A stretch of 41,925 nt of DNA from Paracoccaceae bacterium. GTDB taxonomy: Bacteria > Pseudomonadota > Alphaproteobacteria > Rhodobacterales > Rhodobacteraceae. A program made the translations under genes and the position numbers. The notes below the pieces were generated by a model. That model searched no databases. It saw only the letters and a list, made by a program, of their open reading frames with translations, and was not told the origin of the DNA. How positions within the stretch are numbered: the stretch's first letter is position 1; each line of letters opens with the position of its first letter. Location: positions 1 through 41,925 of the forward strand of contig CANNIA010000031.1 of assembly GCA_947504705.1 (NCBI GenBank), read 5' to 3'. Below are positions 35,141 through 41,925 of the stretch, one piece after another.

Positions 35141-35337
35141 TCCACCTCAATCAACTTCGGCTCTCGCTGCCCCATCACCTCGTTATGCTCCTTATTGGCG
35201 AAGGGCAGAACGGCGATGACACGCGCTTGGCCAAGTGTATTTGCCCCCTTTGCACGTCTTAAAAAACAGTAAATGACCACCCGCACCTTATTGAAGTCAA
35301 AAGAATTTCCGAAAACGCCCACCGTGGACAGAAGATG

Positions 35338-35367
35338 AAAAAACCCCGCCGTGACGTCACGGCGGGG
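35338..35367 (-). terminator. Rho-independent terminator of ccrM
   Basis: A perfect palindrome CCCCGCCGTGAC / GTCACGGCGGGG of 24 bases, with TTTTTT directly after it on the minus strand. It lies 47 bases beyond the ccrM stop. The stem is unusually long, so it may fold partly with a small loop. Confidence 0.85.
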
Positions 35368-35413
35368 CAAGGTGTCCCCAGGTGATCCCGGGGACTGGCG
35401 TGTTCGATGAATT

Positions 35414-36623
<1,210 letters not shown>

Positions 36624-36625
<2 letters not shown>

Positions 36626-37256
36626 AAGAACTTACAGAATTCTCTTGATACAATATGTTGTGGACAGGTCGGAACGAACGCCTATGATATGGGGTCACAC
36701 CTAAAATCAGCAGGGCCACCAGATGCAGTTTGGTCGGGTATCCGGCGTTCTCGGCCCAGCCATAGCCGGGGTAGTGTTGCGCCAAATCCACCATGATCCG
36801 GTCGCGCGTCACCTTGGCGACGATCGACGCCGCCGCAATCGACAGGCATTTCGCGTCGCCCTTGATGATCGCGGTGGCCGGAATGACCAAGCCGCGCGGG
36901 ATCAGGTTGCCGTCGATGAGGACGTAATCGGCCGTCAGGCCTGCAATGGCGCGCTCCATCGCGAGGTGGCTGGCGCGCAGGATGTTCAGGGTGTCGATCT
37001 CTTCGACGGTGGCATGGGCGATGCTGACCTCGGCTGAGGCCATGATTTCGGGAAACAGTGCCTCGCGCCGGGCGGCGGTTAGCTGCTTTGAATCGCGGAG
37101 GCCTGCGGGGATCCGCGCCGGGTCAAGCCGCACGGCTGCTGCGGTCACCGGACCGGCAAGCGGGCCACGTCCGACCTCATCAACGCCCACTACGCGTTGG
37201 GCGCCTTGGGACAGGGCAAGAGTTTCATGGCTGAAGTCAGGAATGTCGCGGGGCAT
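36624..37256 (-). CDS. rnhB: Ribonuclease HII
   Basis: 210 residues. Motifs: [13 protein letters not shown] with the first catalytic acids, [13 protein letters not shown], and [21 protein letters not shown]. It cuts RNA in RNA-DNA hybrids, including misplaced ribonucleotides. The stop codon overlaps the fourth GANTC site of the downstream ccrM leader. The ATG lies just after a GC-rich gap; start supported by M-P-R-D-I-P-D. Confidence 0.95.
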
Positions 37257-37285
37257 CGTGCAGTGCTATCCCGGAAACCGGACAT

Positions 37286-37325
37286 GAAAAAGGGGGTGGG
37301 AGCTGCTCACCCTCCCACCCCCCTT
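37286..37325 (-). terminator. Rho-independent terminator of the 37.4-37.8 kb gene
   Basis: Arms AAGGGGGTGGGAG and CTCCCACCCCCCTT (one bulged base) with a roughly 9-base loop; on the minus strand TTTTTC follows. It lies about 40 bases after the stop codon of the upstream hypothetical gene and before rnhB. Confidence 0.75.
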
Positions 37326-37363
37326 GCGACTGCGGAAGGGAATCCGCGTCGCATTGGGCCATA

Positions 37364-37828
37364 TCAGTAGCCCAAAACCCTGTAGCCTGCCTTGCGGAGG
37401 CATTTGGCGCTGTAGACTTTGTCGCGTTCGCCGAAGATCGTGGCCCGGCTGGCGCAGGTGCGCGGCAAAGAACGCTTGAAGCCTTCGCTGCGCAGGCAGT
37501 TTTCGGAATAGAGGGTCAGCGCCTGCCCATCGCCGTCGATCGAAATAGCACAAGCCGTGGGCAGCCTTTCCTTGCGGGTGGGCTTGTCGGTACCCGCGTC
37601 TTGGTCGGTCAGTTCCTGGGCAATTGCCCCGATGACCAAGGCCGCGATAAGGGCGCGGGCAAGGTCGTCTTTCTGATCTGCATACGACGGGCTTACCGTA
37701 GCAAGGACCAGCGCCATGACCGTAGCCCAGGCTGCGAGGGCGGCGGCAACGCTGCGAACGGTCCAAGCAGGGTTGGCAAGCCGGCGCAGCCCTGGGCTTG
37801 TGGTGCGGGGTCTGAGGATGACGGACAT
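37364..37828 (-). CDS. Secreted or membrane-anchored cysteine-containing protein, unknown
   Basis: 154 residues. A basic N-terminus (M-S-V-I-L-R-P-R) leads to a hydrophobic helix (about 24-49, ending near S-Y-A-D-Q) that could be a long signal peptide or anchor. A second short hydrophobic stretch (59-71) follows, then a polar domain with four cysteines (A-C-A-I, E-N-C-L, R-T-C-A, A-K-C-L) and the end Y-R-V-L-G-Y. Even cysteine number suggests disulfides in the periplasm. No family recognised. Start at ATG after GAGGCCACC. It has its own terminator and is divergent from the secreted-protein operon. Confidence 0.65.
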   Translation of the reverse strand: MSVILRPRTTSPGLRRLANPAWTVRSVAAALAAWATVMALVLATVSPSYADQKDDLARALIAALVIGAIAQELTDQDAGTDKPTRKERLPTACAISIDGDGQALTLYSENCLRSEGFKRSLPRTCASRATIFGERDKVYSAKCLRKAGYRVLGY

Positions 37829-37972
37829 GGTGGCCTCGACTGGTTGAAGGACTGAACAGGTGGTGTGGCGATCTTGCGGTGCCACGATCCGGATGGGCCA
37901 GACTGGTGCGGCTGCGAAAAGGTAAGCAATATCGCAGGGGTGTTAGGCGATAACCTGGGTCAGTCGGGGGTC

Positions 37973-38020
37973 TGATATCTGATATCATTAGGCCAATTCG
38001 ACGGGTGATATTGAATATCA
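37973..38020. promoter_or_regulatory. Twin 15-base palindromes upstream of the secreted-protein operon
   Basis: Two perfect 7-1-7 palindromes: TGATATC-T-GATATCA at 37973-37987 and TGATATT-G-AATATCA at 38006-38020. Their centres are 33 bases apart, about three helical turns, on the same DNA face. They lie 60 bases before the start of the next gene, in an otherwise gene-free 250-base gap between divergent genes. The pattern TGATATY-N-RATATCA fits binding of one dimeric regulator at two sites. The regulator is unknown. Confidence 0.7.
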
Positions 38021-38079
38021 AGCGCCCCACGCGCATTGTCTGCAGTCAAGGAGCAGCCGCTCTTCCCGGAGTCGGAAAA

Positions 38080-38370
38080 ATGAAAAGACTAACTCTTGTT
38101 GCCGCCGTGATGCTGGCATTTGCCGGGCCTGTCGCTGCGGAGTGCTATGCCGACTATAAGGCAAAGCGTGACGAACCGCTGAATCTGGCGTACGGTGTGG
38201 CTCAGGTGTCGGACGCGAACTGTTCGCCCAGTGCCGCCGAAGGTGAACTGGCGCCCCGGTTGGCCAGCGATGGCTGGACGCTTCTGAACGTCCTGTCCAC
38301 ATTCGGGCCTGAGGGGCTTGAAGAAAGAAAAGCGAGTGCCAGTGCCGCCGACCACTTCCTCCGTTACTGA
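38080..38370 (+). CDS. Small secreted protein, unknown
   Basis: 96 residues. A clear signal peptide (M-K-R-L-T-L-V-A-A-V-M-L-A-F-A-G-P-V-A-A) precedes E-C-Y-A-D-Y-K-A-K-R-D-E-P-L-N-L-A-Y-G-V, with a second cysteine in A-N-C-S, then G-W-T-L-L-N-V-L-S-T-F-G and the end H-F-L-R-Y. The two cysteines could pair in the periplasm. The overall pattern looks like a conserved small protein of this bacterial group. The ATG follows a GGAG at 9-12 bases. Its last 53 bases overlap the next gene, so they are translated together. Confidence 0.75.
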   Translation: MKRLTLVAAVMLAFAGPVAAECYADYKAKRDEPLNLAYGVAQVSDANCSPSAAEGELAPRLASDGWTLLNVLSTFGPEGLEERKASASAADHFLRY

Positions 38371-39046
38371 CAGTCTGAAGGCGGGTAACCGCGTTGTAGC
38401 CTATGGAATTGGCGCTATCGTCGTGATCCTGCTGGGCGCGGCGTTTCTGTTGTTCCTGAACCTGCCGGATGCAAACGCGTTCAACGCGCGGGTCGAGCAG
38501 ATCTTTGTCGAGAACAACGATTTGACCACCGAGTCAGAGATCAAGCTGCTGGAGATTCTGGCGCAGTCGGGAACATCGTTTTCCGAGGTGCTGATCAGCT
38601 ATCGGTCGGTGATCTTTGTGCTGCTGGTCTTTTCGACCGCGCTTCTGATCGCGGCACTGGTGTTTCTAGTGATGATCATCGCACTGAACCGCCGAATCTC
38701 GGCCATTCAGCGGTCGGGCATTCAGGTGGCCAGCCTGATGATCAGCCGCGAGTCGCGGGCGGTCTATATCAACGATCTGGAATTTCAGCTGACTGAAGCC
38801 GCGCTGGAAACGCTGTCGGTTCTGGCCGAAGCGCGGATGGACGACGAGGTTCTGACCGGGGTTCAGATCGAATCGGTGATCTCGGGACGGGCCGAGGCGG
38901 ATTGCGACGAAGCCGCCGGGGCGACGCGGGTGAAACGGTTGCGCGATGCCTTGGGTAACCAGCTTGTCAGCGAGCTTTTGGTCAAGACCATCGCCCGGCG
39001 CGGCTATGTGCTGGCGGTGGGCAAGGACACCATCCGGATGATCTGA
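38318..39046 (+). CDS. Membrane-anchored winged-helix (OmpR-type) protein
   Basis: 242 residues. Two hydrophobic helices (about 27-49 and 97-123) enclose a roughly 45-residue loop, placing both ends in the cytoplasm. The C-terminal 90 residues look like an OmpR-type winged helix: F-Q-L-T-E-A-A-L-E-T-L-S-V-L-A, V-K-R-L-R-D-A-L-G, then L-V-K-T-I-A-R-R-G-Y-V-L-A-V, the terminal wing pattern. This is a ToxR-like membrane regulator with the DNA-binding part at the opposite end. I chose a TTG start behind GAGGGG, inside the upstream gene. It may read the state of its secreted neighbour. Confidence 0.7.
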   Translation: MKKEKRVPVPPTTSSVTDSLKAGNRVVAYGIGAIVVILLGAAFLLFLNLPDANAFNARVEQIFVENNDLTTESEIKLLEILAQSGTSFSEVLISYRSVIFVLLVFSTALLIAALVFLVMIIALNRRISAIQRSGIQVASLMISRESRAVYINDLEFQLTEAALETLSVLAEARMDDEVLTGVQIESVISGRAEADCDEAAGATRVKRLRDALGNQLVSELLVKTIARRGYVLAVGKDTIRMI

Positions 39047-39053
39047 AAACGCA

Positions 39054-39083
39054 AAAGACCCGGGCCTTGCGGGCCGAGTCTTT
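39054..39083 (+). terminator. Terminator after the membrane winged-helix gene
   Basis: Arms AAAGACCCGGGCC and GGGCCGAGTCTTT with a TTGC loop, 11 of 13 pairs matched, starting 8 bases after the stop codon. Only three Ts end the arm. It could also serve the tRNA-Lys gene remnant on the other strand. Confidence 0.65.
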
Positions 39084-39091
39084 GCTGTGGG

Positions 39092-39138
39092 TGGTGAGCC
39101 GGACAGGATTCGAACCTGTGACCCGCTGATTAAAAGTC
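39092..39138 (-). other. Attachment site: 3' part of tRNA-Lys(UUU)
   Basis: Read on the minus strand this holds the anticodon loop CTTTTAA (anticodon UUU), the variable region, the T-arm ACAGG-TTCGAAT-CCTGT and the acceptor strand ending CCGGCTCACCA. That is the last 47 bases of a tRNA-Lys. The 5' half is not present next to it: upstream bases do not form the acceptor GAGCCGG or the full anticodon stem. An integrase gene starts 75 bases away. So this is the left attachment core left by island insertion. The intact tRNA should be at the far end of the island. Confidence 0.8.
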
Positions 39139-39212
39139 TTCGGTAGCATGTTTTATACCAATAGGTTACAAGGTAGTTTATACATCGCCTTTATAACTAA
39201 CGGGGTGGAATC

Positions 39213-40415
39213 ATGGCCCAAACACCTTCAGCGATTAAGCTCTACAAAGGCCTTTCCATCTACCGGGTAGCCAATTCTTCGCTCTGGTATGTCCGAGTGT
39301 GGGACAGACGGACCAAGAAATACATTGTGAAATCAACGGGGATGGACACGTCGATCAAAGCTCGGGACGTGGCTCAGGAACTCGCTCTAAGCCTTCTCAA
39401 GGCCGAGAAGGTCGTTGAACGGGAATTCACGTTTAGGCATTTCGCTCTCAAACTGCTGCACAAATCCAGACTTCTGTCGGCGGCAGGGGAACGAAGCAGC
39501 GGCTACACACGAGCCATCCACTGGGCTGTGCAGAACGAGGACTGGGGTCTGTTACGTTGGTTCGGCGACAAGGATATTCGGCAGATCAAGACCGTCTCTT
39601 ACCAAGAGTACATCGCAGACCTCACCAAGAAGCGCCCTGACATCACTGCATCTACGAAAAACACGCTCATGGCTGCCTTTCGGAACGTGTTGAAGATAGC
39701 AAGGGATGAGGGTGTTATTGATGTGGTCCCGGCCACACCTCGCACAAAGGCCAAGGACAATCCCCGACCGTTCTTCCGCTTCCATCCGCTGGTATCGAAG
39801 GACAATGACGCCTACCAGAAGCTCTTGAAGACAGCCAAGAAGATGGCAGAATCCTCAGTGGAGGTTCGAGGACACAAGATCACCGACGAACTCTACGACG
39901 TGATCCTCTTCTTGACCCACTCCTTCGTCAGACCCATCACAACTGAACTCTATGCGATCCGTCACAGCGACATAACCATCGCAAATGATCCAAGACGGCT
40001 GATCGTCACAGTGAGAGACGGCAAAACTGGATACAGGGCCGCCAATACCATGGAAGCTGCTGTGTCGGTTTACGAGCGCATCAAGAAGCGCAACCCAAGT
40101 GCTTTACCGGAAGACTTCATCTTCCTACCCGGCTACCAAAACCGAATGACCGCTTCGAAGATCATTCAACGGCAGTTCCATGCACTCATGGAGGAAGCAG
40201 ACCTTCAGGTCGACCGCAACACAGGGAACGCCCACACCCTGTACTCCCTGCGCCATACAGCCATCTGTATGAGGATCATCAACAGCGAAGGGAAAGTGAA
40301 CATCTTCAACCTTGCCAAGAACGCTGGGACATCAGTCGACCAGATTGAACGCTTCTATGCGCGGTTCCTTCCCCTATCACCGGAGATGGCCAGGAACCTT
40401 CAGACCTTCGCTTAG
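39213..40415 (+). CDS. Tyrosine recombinase (island integrase)
   Basis: 400 residues. An N-terminal arm-binding part is followed by a core-binding helical domain (about 80-185) and the catalytic domain. Catalytic residues appear as F-V-R-P-I-T-T-E-L-Y-A-I-R (box I Arg), Y-S-L-R-H-T-A-I (box II Arg and His) and I-E-R-F-Y-A-R-F, with the nucleophilic Tyr near residue 385. It cuts and rejoins att sites, here at tRNA-Lys directly behind it. The start ATG follows GGGTGG. Base use is less GC-rich than the core genes, consistent with transfer. Confidence 0.9.
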   Translation: MAQTPSAIKLYKGLSIYRVANSSLWYVRVWDRRTKKYIVKSTGMDTSIKARDVAQELALSLLKAEKVVEREFTFRHFALKLLHKSRLLSAAGERSSGYTRAIHWAVQNEDWGLLRWFGDKDIRQIKTVSYQEYIADLTKKRPDITASTKNTLMAAFRNVLKIARDEGVIDVVPATPRTKAKDNPRPFFRFHPLVSKDNDAYQKLLKTAKKMAESSVEVRGHKITDELYDVILFLTHSFVRPITTELYAIRHSDITIANDPRRLIVTVRDGKTGYRAANTMEAAVSVYERIKKRNPSALPEDFIFLPGYQNRMTASKIIQRQFHALMEEADLQVDRNTGNAHTLYSLRHTAICMRIINSEGKVNIFNLAKNAGTSVDQIERFYARFLPLSPEMARNLQTFA

Positions 40416-40519
40416 GTGACTTTTGTGTTGCCTCTTCGGAACGACCGAGAGCAACCCAGCTATCGCTGAAAACCGCGGAGCCGTTGCCGTCCCCTTCAGT
40501 ATCTTCACCCAAGCCTCCC

Positions 40520-40569
40520 AAAATAGTAAATGTTGTATATGGGTGTGAGAGGCGAACATTTACTATTTT
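40520..40569. terminator. Large perfect inverted repeat between integrase and DUF3768 gene
   Basis: Arms of 15 bases, AAAATAGTAAATGTT and AACATTTACTATTTT, are perfect and separated by 20 bases. Both ends finish in T- or A-runs, so it can act as a terminator from either side, between two convergent genes. It could also be a binding site of an island regulator. The flanking 200-base gap holds no gene I can support. Confidence 0.6.
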
Positions 40570-40625
40570 TCGGTCTGTTTTCAATTATTTGCAAGGAATG
40601 AGGACGAGGTCAAGCCGTGTCGCCA

Positions 40626-40967
40626 CTAGTACTCCCACGCCAACATGAGTGTCAGCACACGGACGGTCACCTCGGGATCGGCTGGGTTCTCTGACCCTGA
40701 CGTAAGTGAACGGTCGTAGTAGTCGAACTTCCAGAAAATGGTTTCTCCCTTGTGCAGGAGTGTTCCAAAGTCGTGTTCGCCGTGCGGGTCGTTGTCTTCC
40801 GTGAACGTGTCGAAGGTTGCCACTTTGTGCAGGATCGCAGCGATGTCATTCAGCGCCTGGATCCCTTGCGTGACCATGACACGGCATCCAAGCAAGGTTG
40901 ATCGCGCCCTGTCGTTCAGCTCCCGGATGCTAGTATGATCCTCCATCCAGCCCTCTACATCCGACAT
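40626..40967 (-). CDS. DUF3768-family protein
   Basis: 113 residues. Motifs: I-R-E-L-N-D-R-A-R near the start, G-C-R-V-M-V-T-Q-G-I-Q-A-L, F-T-E-D-N-D-P-H-G-E-H-D-F-G, F-W-K-F-D-Y-Y-D, then G-S-E-N-P-A-D-P and V-L-T-L-M-L-A-W-E-Y at the end. This is the pattern of DUF3768, a family frequent on alphaproteobacterial plasmids and islands with unknown function. Start at ATG before S-D-V-E-G-W, overlapping a possible upstream small gene. Its presence fits mobile DNA rather than the host core. Confidence 0.8.
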   Translation of the reverse strand: MSDVEGWMEDHTSIRELNDRARSTLLGCRVMVTQGIQALNDIAAILHKVATFDTFTEDNDPHGEHDFGTLLHKGETIFWKFDYYDRSLTSGSENPADPEVTVRVLTLMLAWEY

Positions 40968-41106
40968 CAAAGATGTTCCTGATCCTGAACAAACCTCGTT
41001 CGTTCAACAGGATACGGAGCGGGAGGTCGCAGTCCGTCAAGGTGTGGCCATCCCCGCATCTGTTGCAAAAGTCAACACGCACGGGCGACCAAGACGGATT
41101 GACCAT
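40930..41106 (-). CDS. Possible small cysteine-containing protein
   Basis: 58 residues from an ATG before V-N-P-S-W-S-P. The segment F-C-N-R-C-G-D-G-H-T-L-T-D-C-D-L-P-L-R-I-L has C-x2-C and a third cysteine, like a small zinc-finger. It overlaps the start of the DUF3768 gene by about 40 bases, as in translationally coupled pairs, and is divergent from dndC. An ATG 75 bases upstream would run into the dndC start. Evidence is weak beyond the motif; it may be a chance frame. Confidence 0.35.
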   Translation of the reverse strand: MVNPSWSPVRVDFCNRCGDGHTLTDCDLPLRILLNERGLFRIRNIFDVGCRGLDGGSY

Positions 41107-41160
41107 CTGACCACGAGTTGACACAGTAGCGAACAAAAACAGAAACGAGCGCCGCCACCC

Positions 41161-41777
41161 ATGGACGACCTCAGACTTCACGACTTCTCCGACGTTTCGC
41201 TCGAAGATGCGATTGACATCATCCAGTCCGAAATTCGAGACGAGTACCTACAACCCCACTCATATCCGTGGATCATCGGCTACTCGGGTGGGAAAGACAG
41301 CACCCTTGTAACGCATCTCGTTTTCAACGTGCTGCTTTCGCTACCAAGAAGCCAGAGAAAACGAGAAGTGCACATTGTATCGAACGATACACTTGTAGAG
41401 AGTCCTTTAGTTATCAAACACATAGTGGATAGCTTAGAACAAATCCGCGAGGCTGCGGATACACTGCGCCTTCCGGTTAGAACAGAGATCACTCGACCTG
41501 CACTCTCACAAACTTTCTGGGTGAACCTGATCGGACGAGGCTATCCTTCCCCGAACCGTACATTCCGCTGGTGCACGGATCGAATGAAGATCCTCCCCAC
41601 TAGCGCATACATCAAAGCGCGAACAGACGAAGCCGAAAGGGTTATCCTTTTGCTGGGTGTTCGTCGAAGTGAGTCAGCCACCCGCGCTGCGTCGGTTAAG
41701 CGTTACGACAATGGTGAGAGGCTAAACAGGCATAACGATCTCGCCGGGTGCTTGGTCTTTCGACCTATCGTTGAACT
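41161..41777 (+). pseudogene. dndC: DNA phosphorothioation protein DndC, truncated by an insertion sequence
   Basis: About 205 residues are readable, less than half the usual length. Seen: I-I-G-Y-S-G-G-K-D-S-T near residue 42, the ATP pyrophosphatase loop of the PAPS-reductase-like DndC, V-S-N-D-T-L-V-E-S-P, N-R-T-F-R-W-C-T-D-R-M-K-I, L-L-G-V-R-R-S-E-S, and C-L-V-F-R-P-I-V-E-L, where similarity stops. Known: DndC joins DndA/IscS, DndD and DndE to replace a backbone oxygen by sulfur. The frame then runs into foreign DNA starting TGTCCGTCG. No dndB precedes it. The ribosome site is weak. Function is probably lost. Confidence 0.85.
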
Positions 41778-41925
41778 TGTCCGTCGTCGAATGATTTGGA
41801 ACAGGCGGCCTAATTCTGGAGCGGATCGTTCGGGCTCATCGGGTTCAGGTTATGCTGCTTGACGCTGATGGTTCAAGCGGCGGTTTTGGATGGTTTCCAG
41901 TTTGATGCGTCTCCTTTCGGCCAGA
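41778..41925 (-). mobile_element. Partial insertion sequence inserted into dndC (right terminal part)
   Basis: The sequence from TGTCCGTCGTCGAATG onward is unrelated to DndC and begins at the exact point where DndC similarity ends. It starts with TG, as many IS ends do. About 75 bases in, a minus-strand reading frame ends, as expected for the 3' end of a transposase gene near an IS terminus. The family was not recognised. The other end, and any target duplication, lie right of the window. Confidence 0.6.
41850..41925 (-). CDS. C-terminal fragment of a probable transposase (window edge)
   Basis: The last 24 residues before a TAA read L-A-E-R-R-R-I-K-L-E-T-I-Q-N-R-R-L-N-H-Q-R-Q-A-A. The basic, helical end is plausible for a transposase, and the position, reading toward the IS end inside dndC, supports it. 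The fragment is too short to name a family, and a longer view is needed to tell it from a passenger gene. Confidence 0.4.
   Translation of the reverse strand, partial: LAERRRIKLETIQNRRLNHQRQAA

Noticed and set aside
39092-39190. A complete tRNA-Lys gene on the minus strand
   Set aside because: The 3' part is perfect, but bases beyond the anticodon loop do not give a matching anticodon stem, D-arm or the acceptor strand GAGCCGG. A weak TTGGTA-like string there is not enough. I treat it as an attachment fragment.

Overview
The window looks like a chromosomal segment of a high-GC alphaproteobacterium, almost certainly a member of the Rhodobacterales/Rhodobacteraceae. The evidence is the protein content (TrcR/DUF1013, a CcrM-type GANTC methylase, COQ9 near rpsU, an smpB-slt-dapA neighbourhood, an sseA-tyrB operon) and the sequence similarity I recognise by eye. 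No database search was possible, so the genus is not assigned.

Left edge (1-6.1 kb) is a decaying region. The 5' end of an IS3-type element truncates an outer-membrane-protein-like gene. After it come four tandem minus-strand paralogues of a compact AMP-binding (adenylate-forming) enzyme, all broken by frameshifts, end truncations or an in-frame fusion. Next is a pobA-like 4-hydroxybenzoate hydroxylase on the opposite strand.

Core region (7.4-39.05 kb) is mostly intact, densely packed housekeeping and metabolic genes. It holds two sulfotransferases, a chorismate-lyase-like protein, TrcR, RNase T2, a quinone oxidoreductase, COQ9, an HxlR regulator with a divergent small membrane protein, rpsU and a nucleotide-sugar epimerase. 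An operon follows: sseA-tyrB-EamA-CoA transferase. Then come an M20 amidohydrolase, smpB, a two-TM ion channel, a lytic transglycosylase and dapA. A further EamA transporter and LysR regulator precede a second operon (dciA-dsbA-caiB-phosphatase), mutY, an AlkB-like hydroxylase, a TPR protein, and rnhB-ccrM. The core ends with a two-gene unit for a small secreted protein and a membrane-anchored winged-helix protein, preceded by twin palindromes.

Right edge (39.09 kb to end) is the start of an integrated island. A 3' tRNA-Lys(UUU) fragment forms the attachment site, followed by a tyrosine recombinase, a DUF3768 protein and the start of dndC (DNA phosphorothioation). dndC is cut after about 205 codons by what looks like the end of another insertion sequence. 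The intact tRNA and any remaining dnd genes should lie to the right of the window.

The most interesting items are the IS-broken dnd island, the tandem AMP-ligase graveyard lacking the usual A10 lysine, the cluster of four GANTC sites in front of ccrM, the membrane-bound winged-helix unit with its paired operators, and a three-way-junction intergenic element after dapA.
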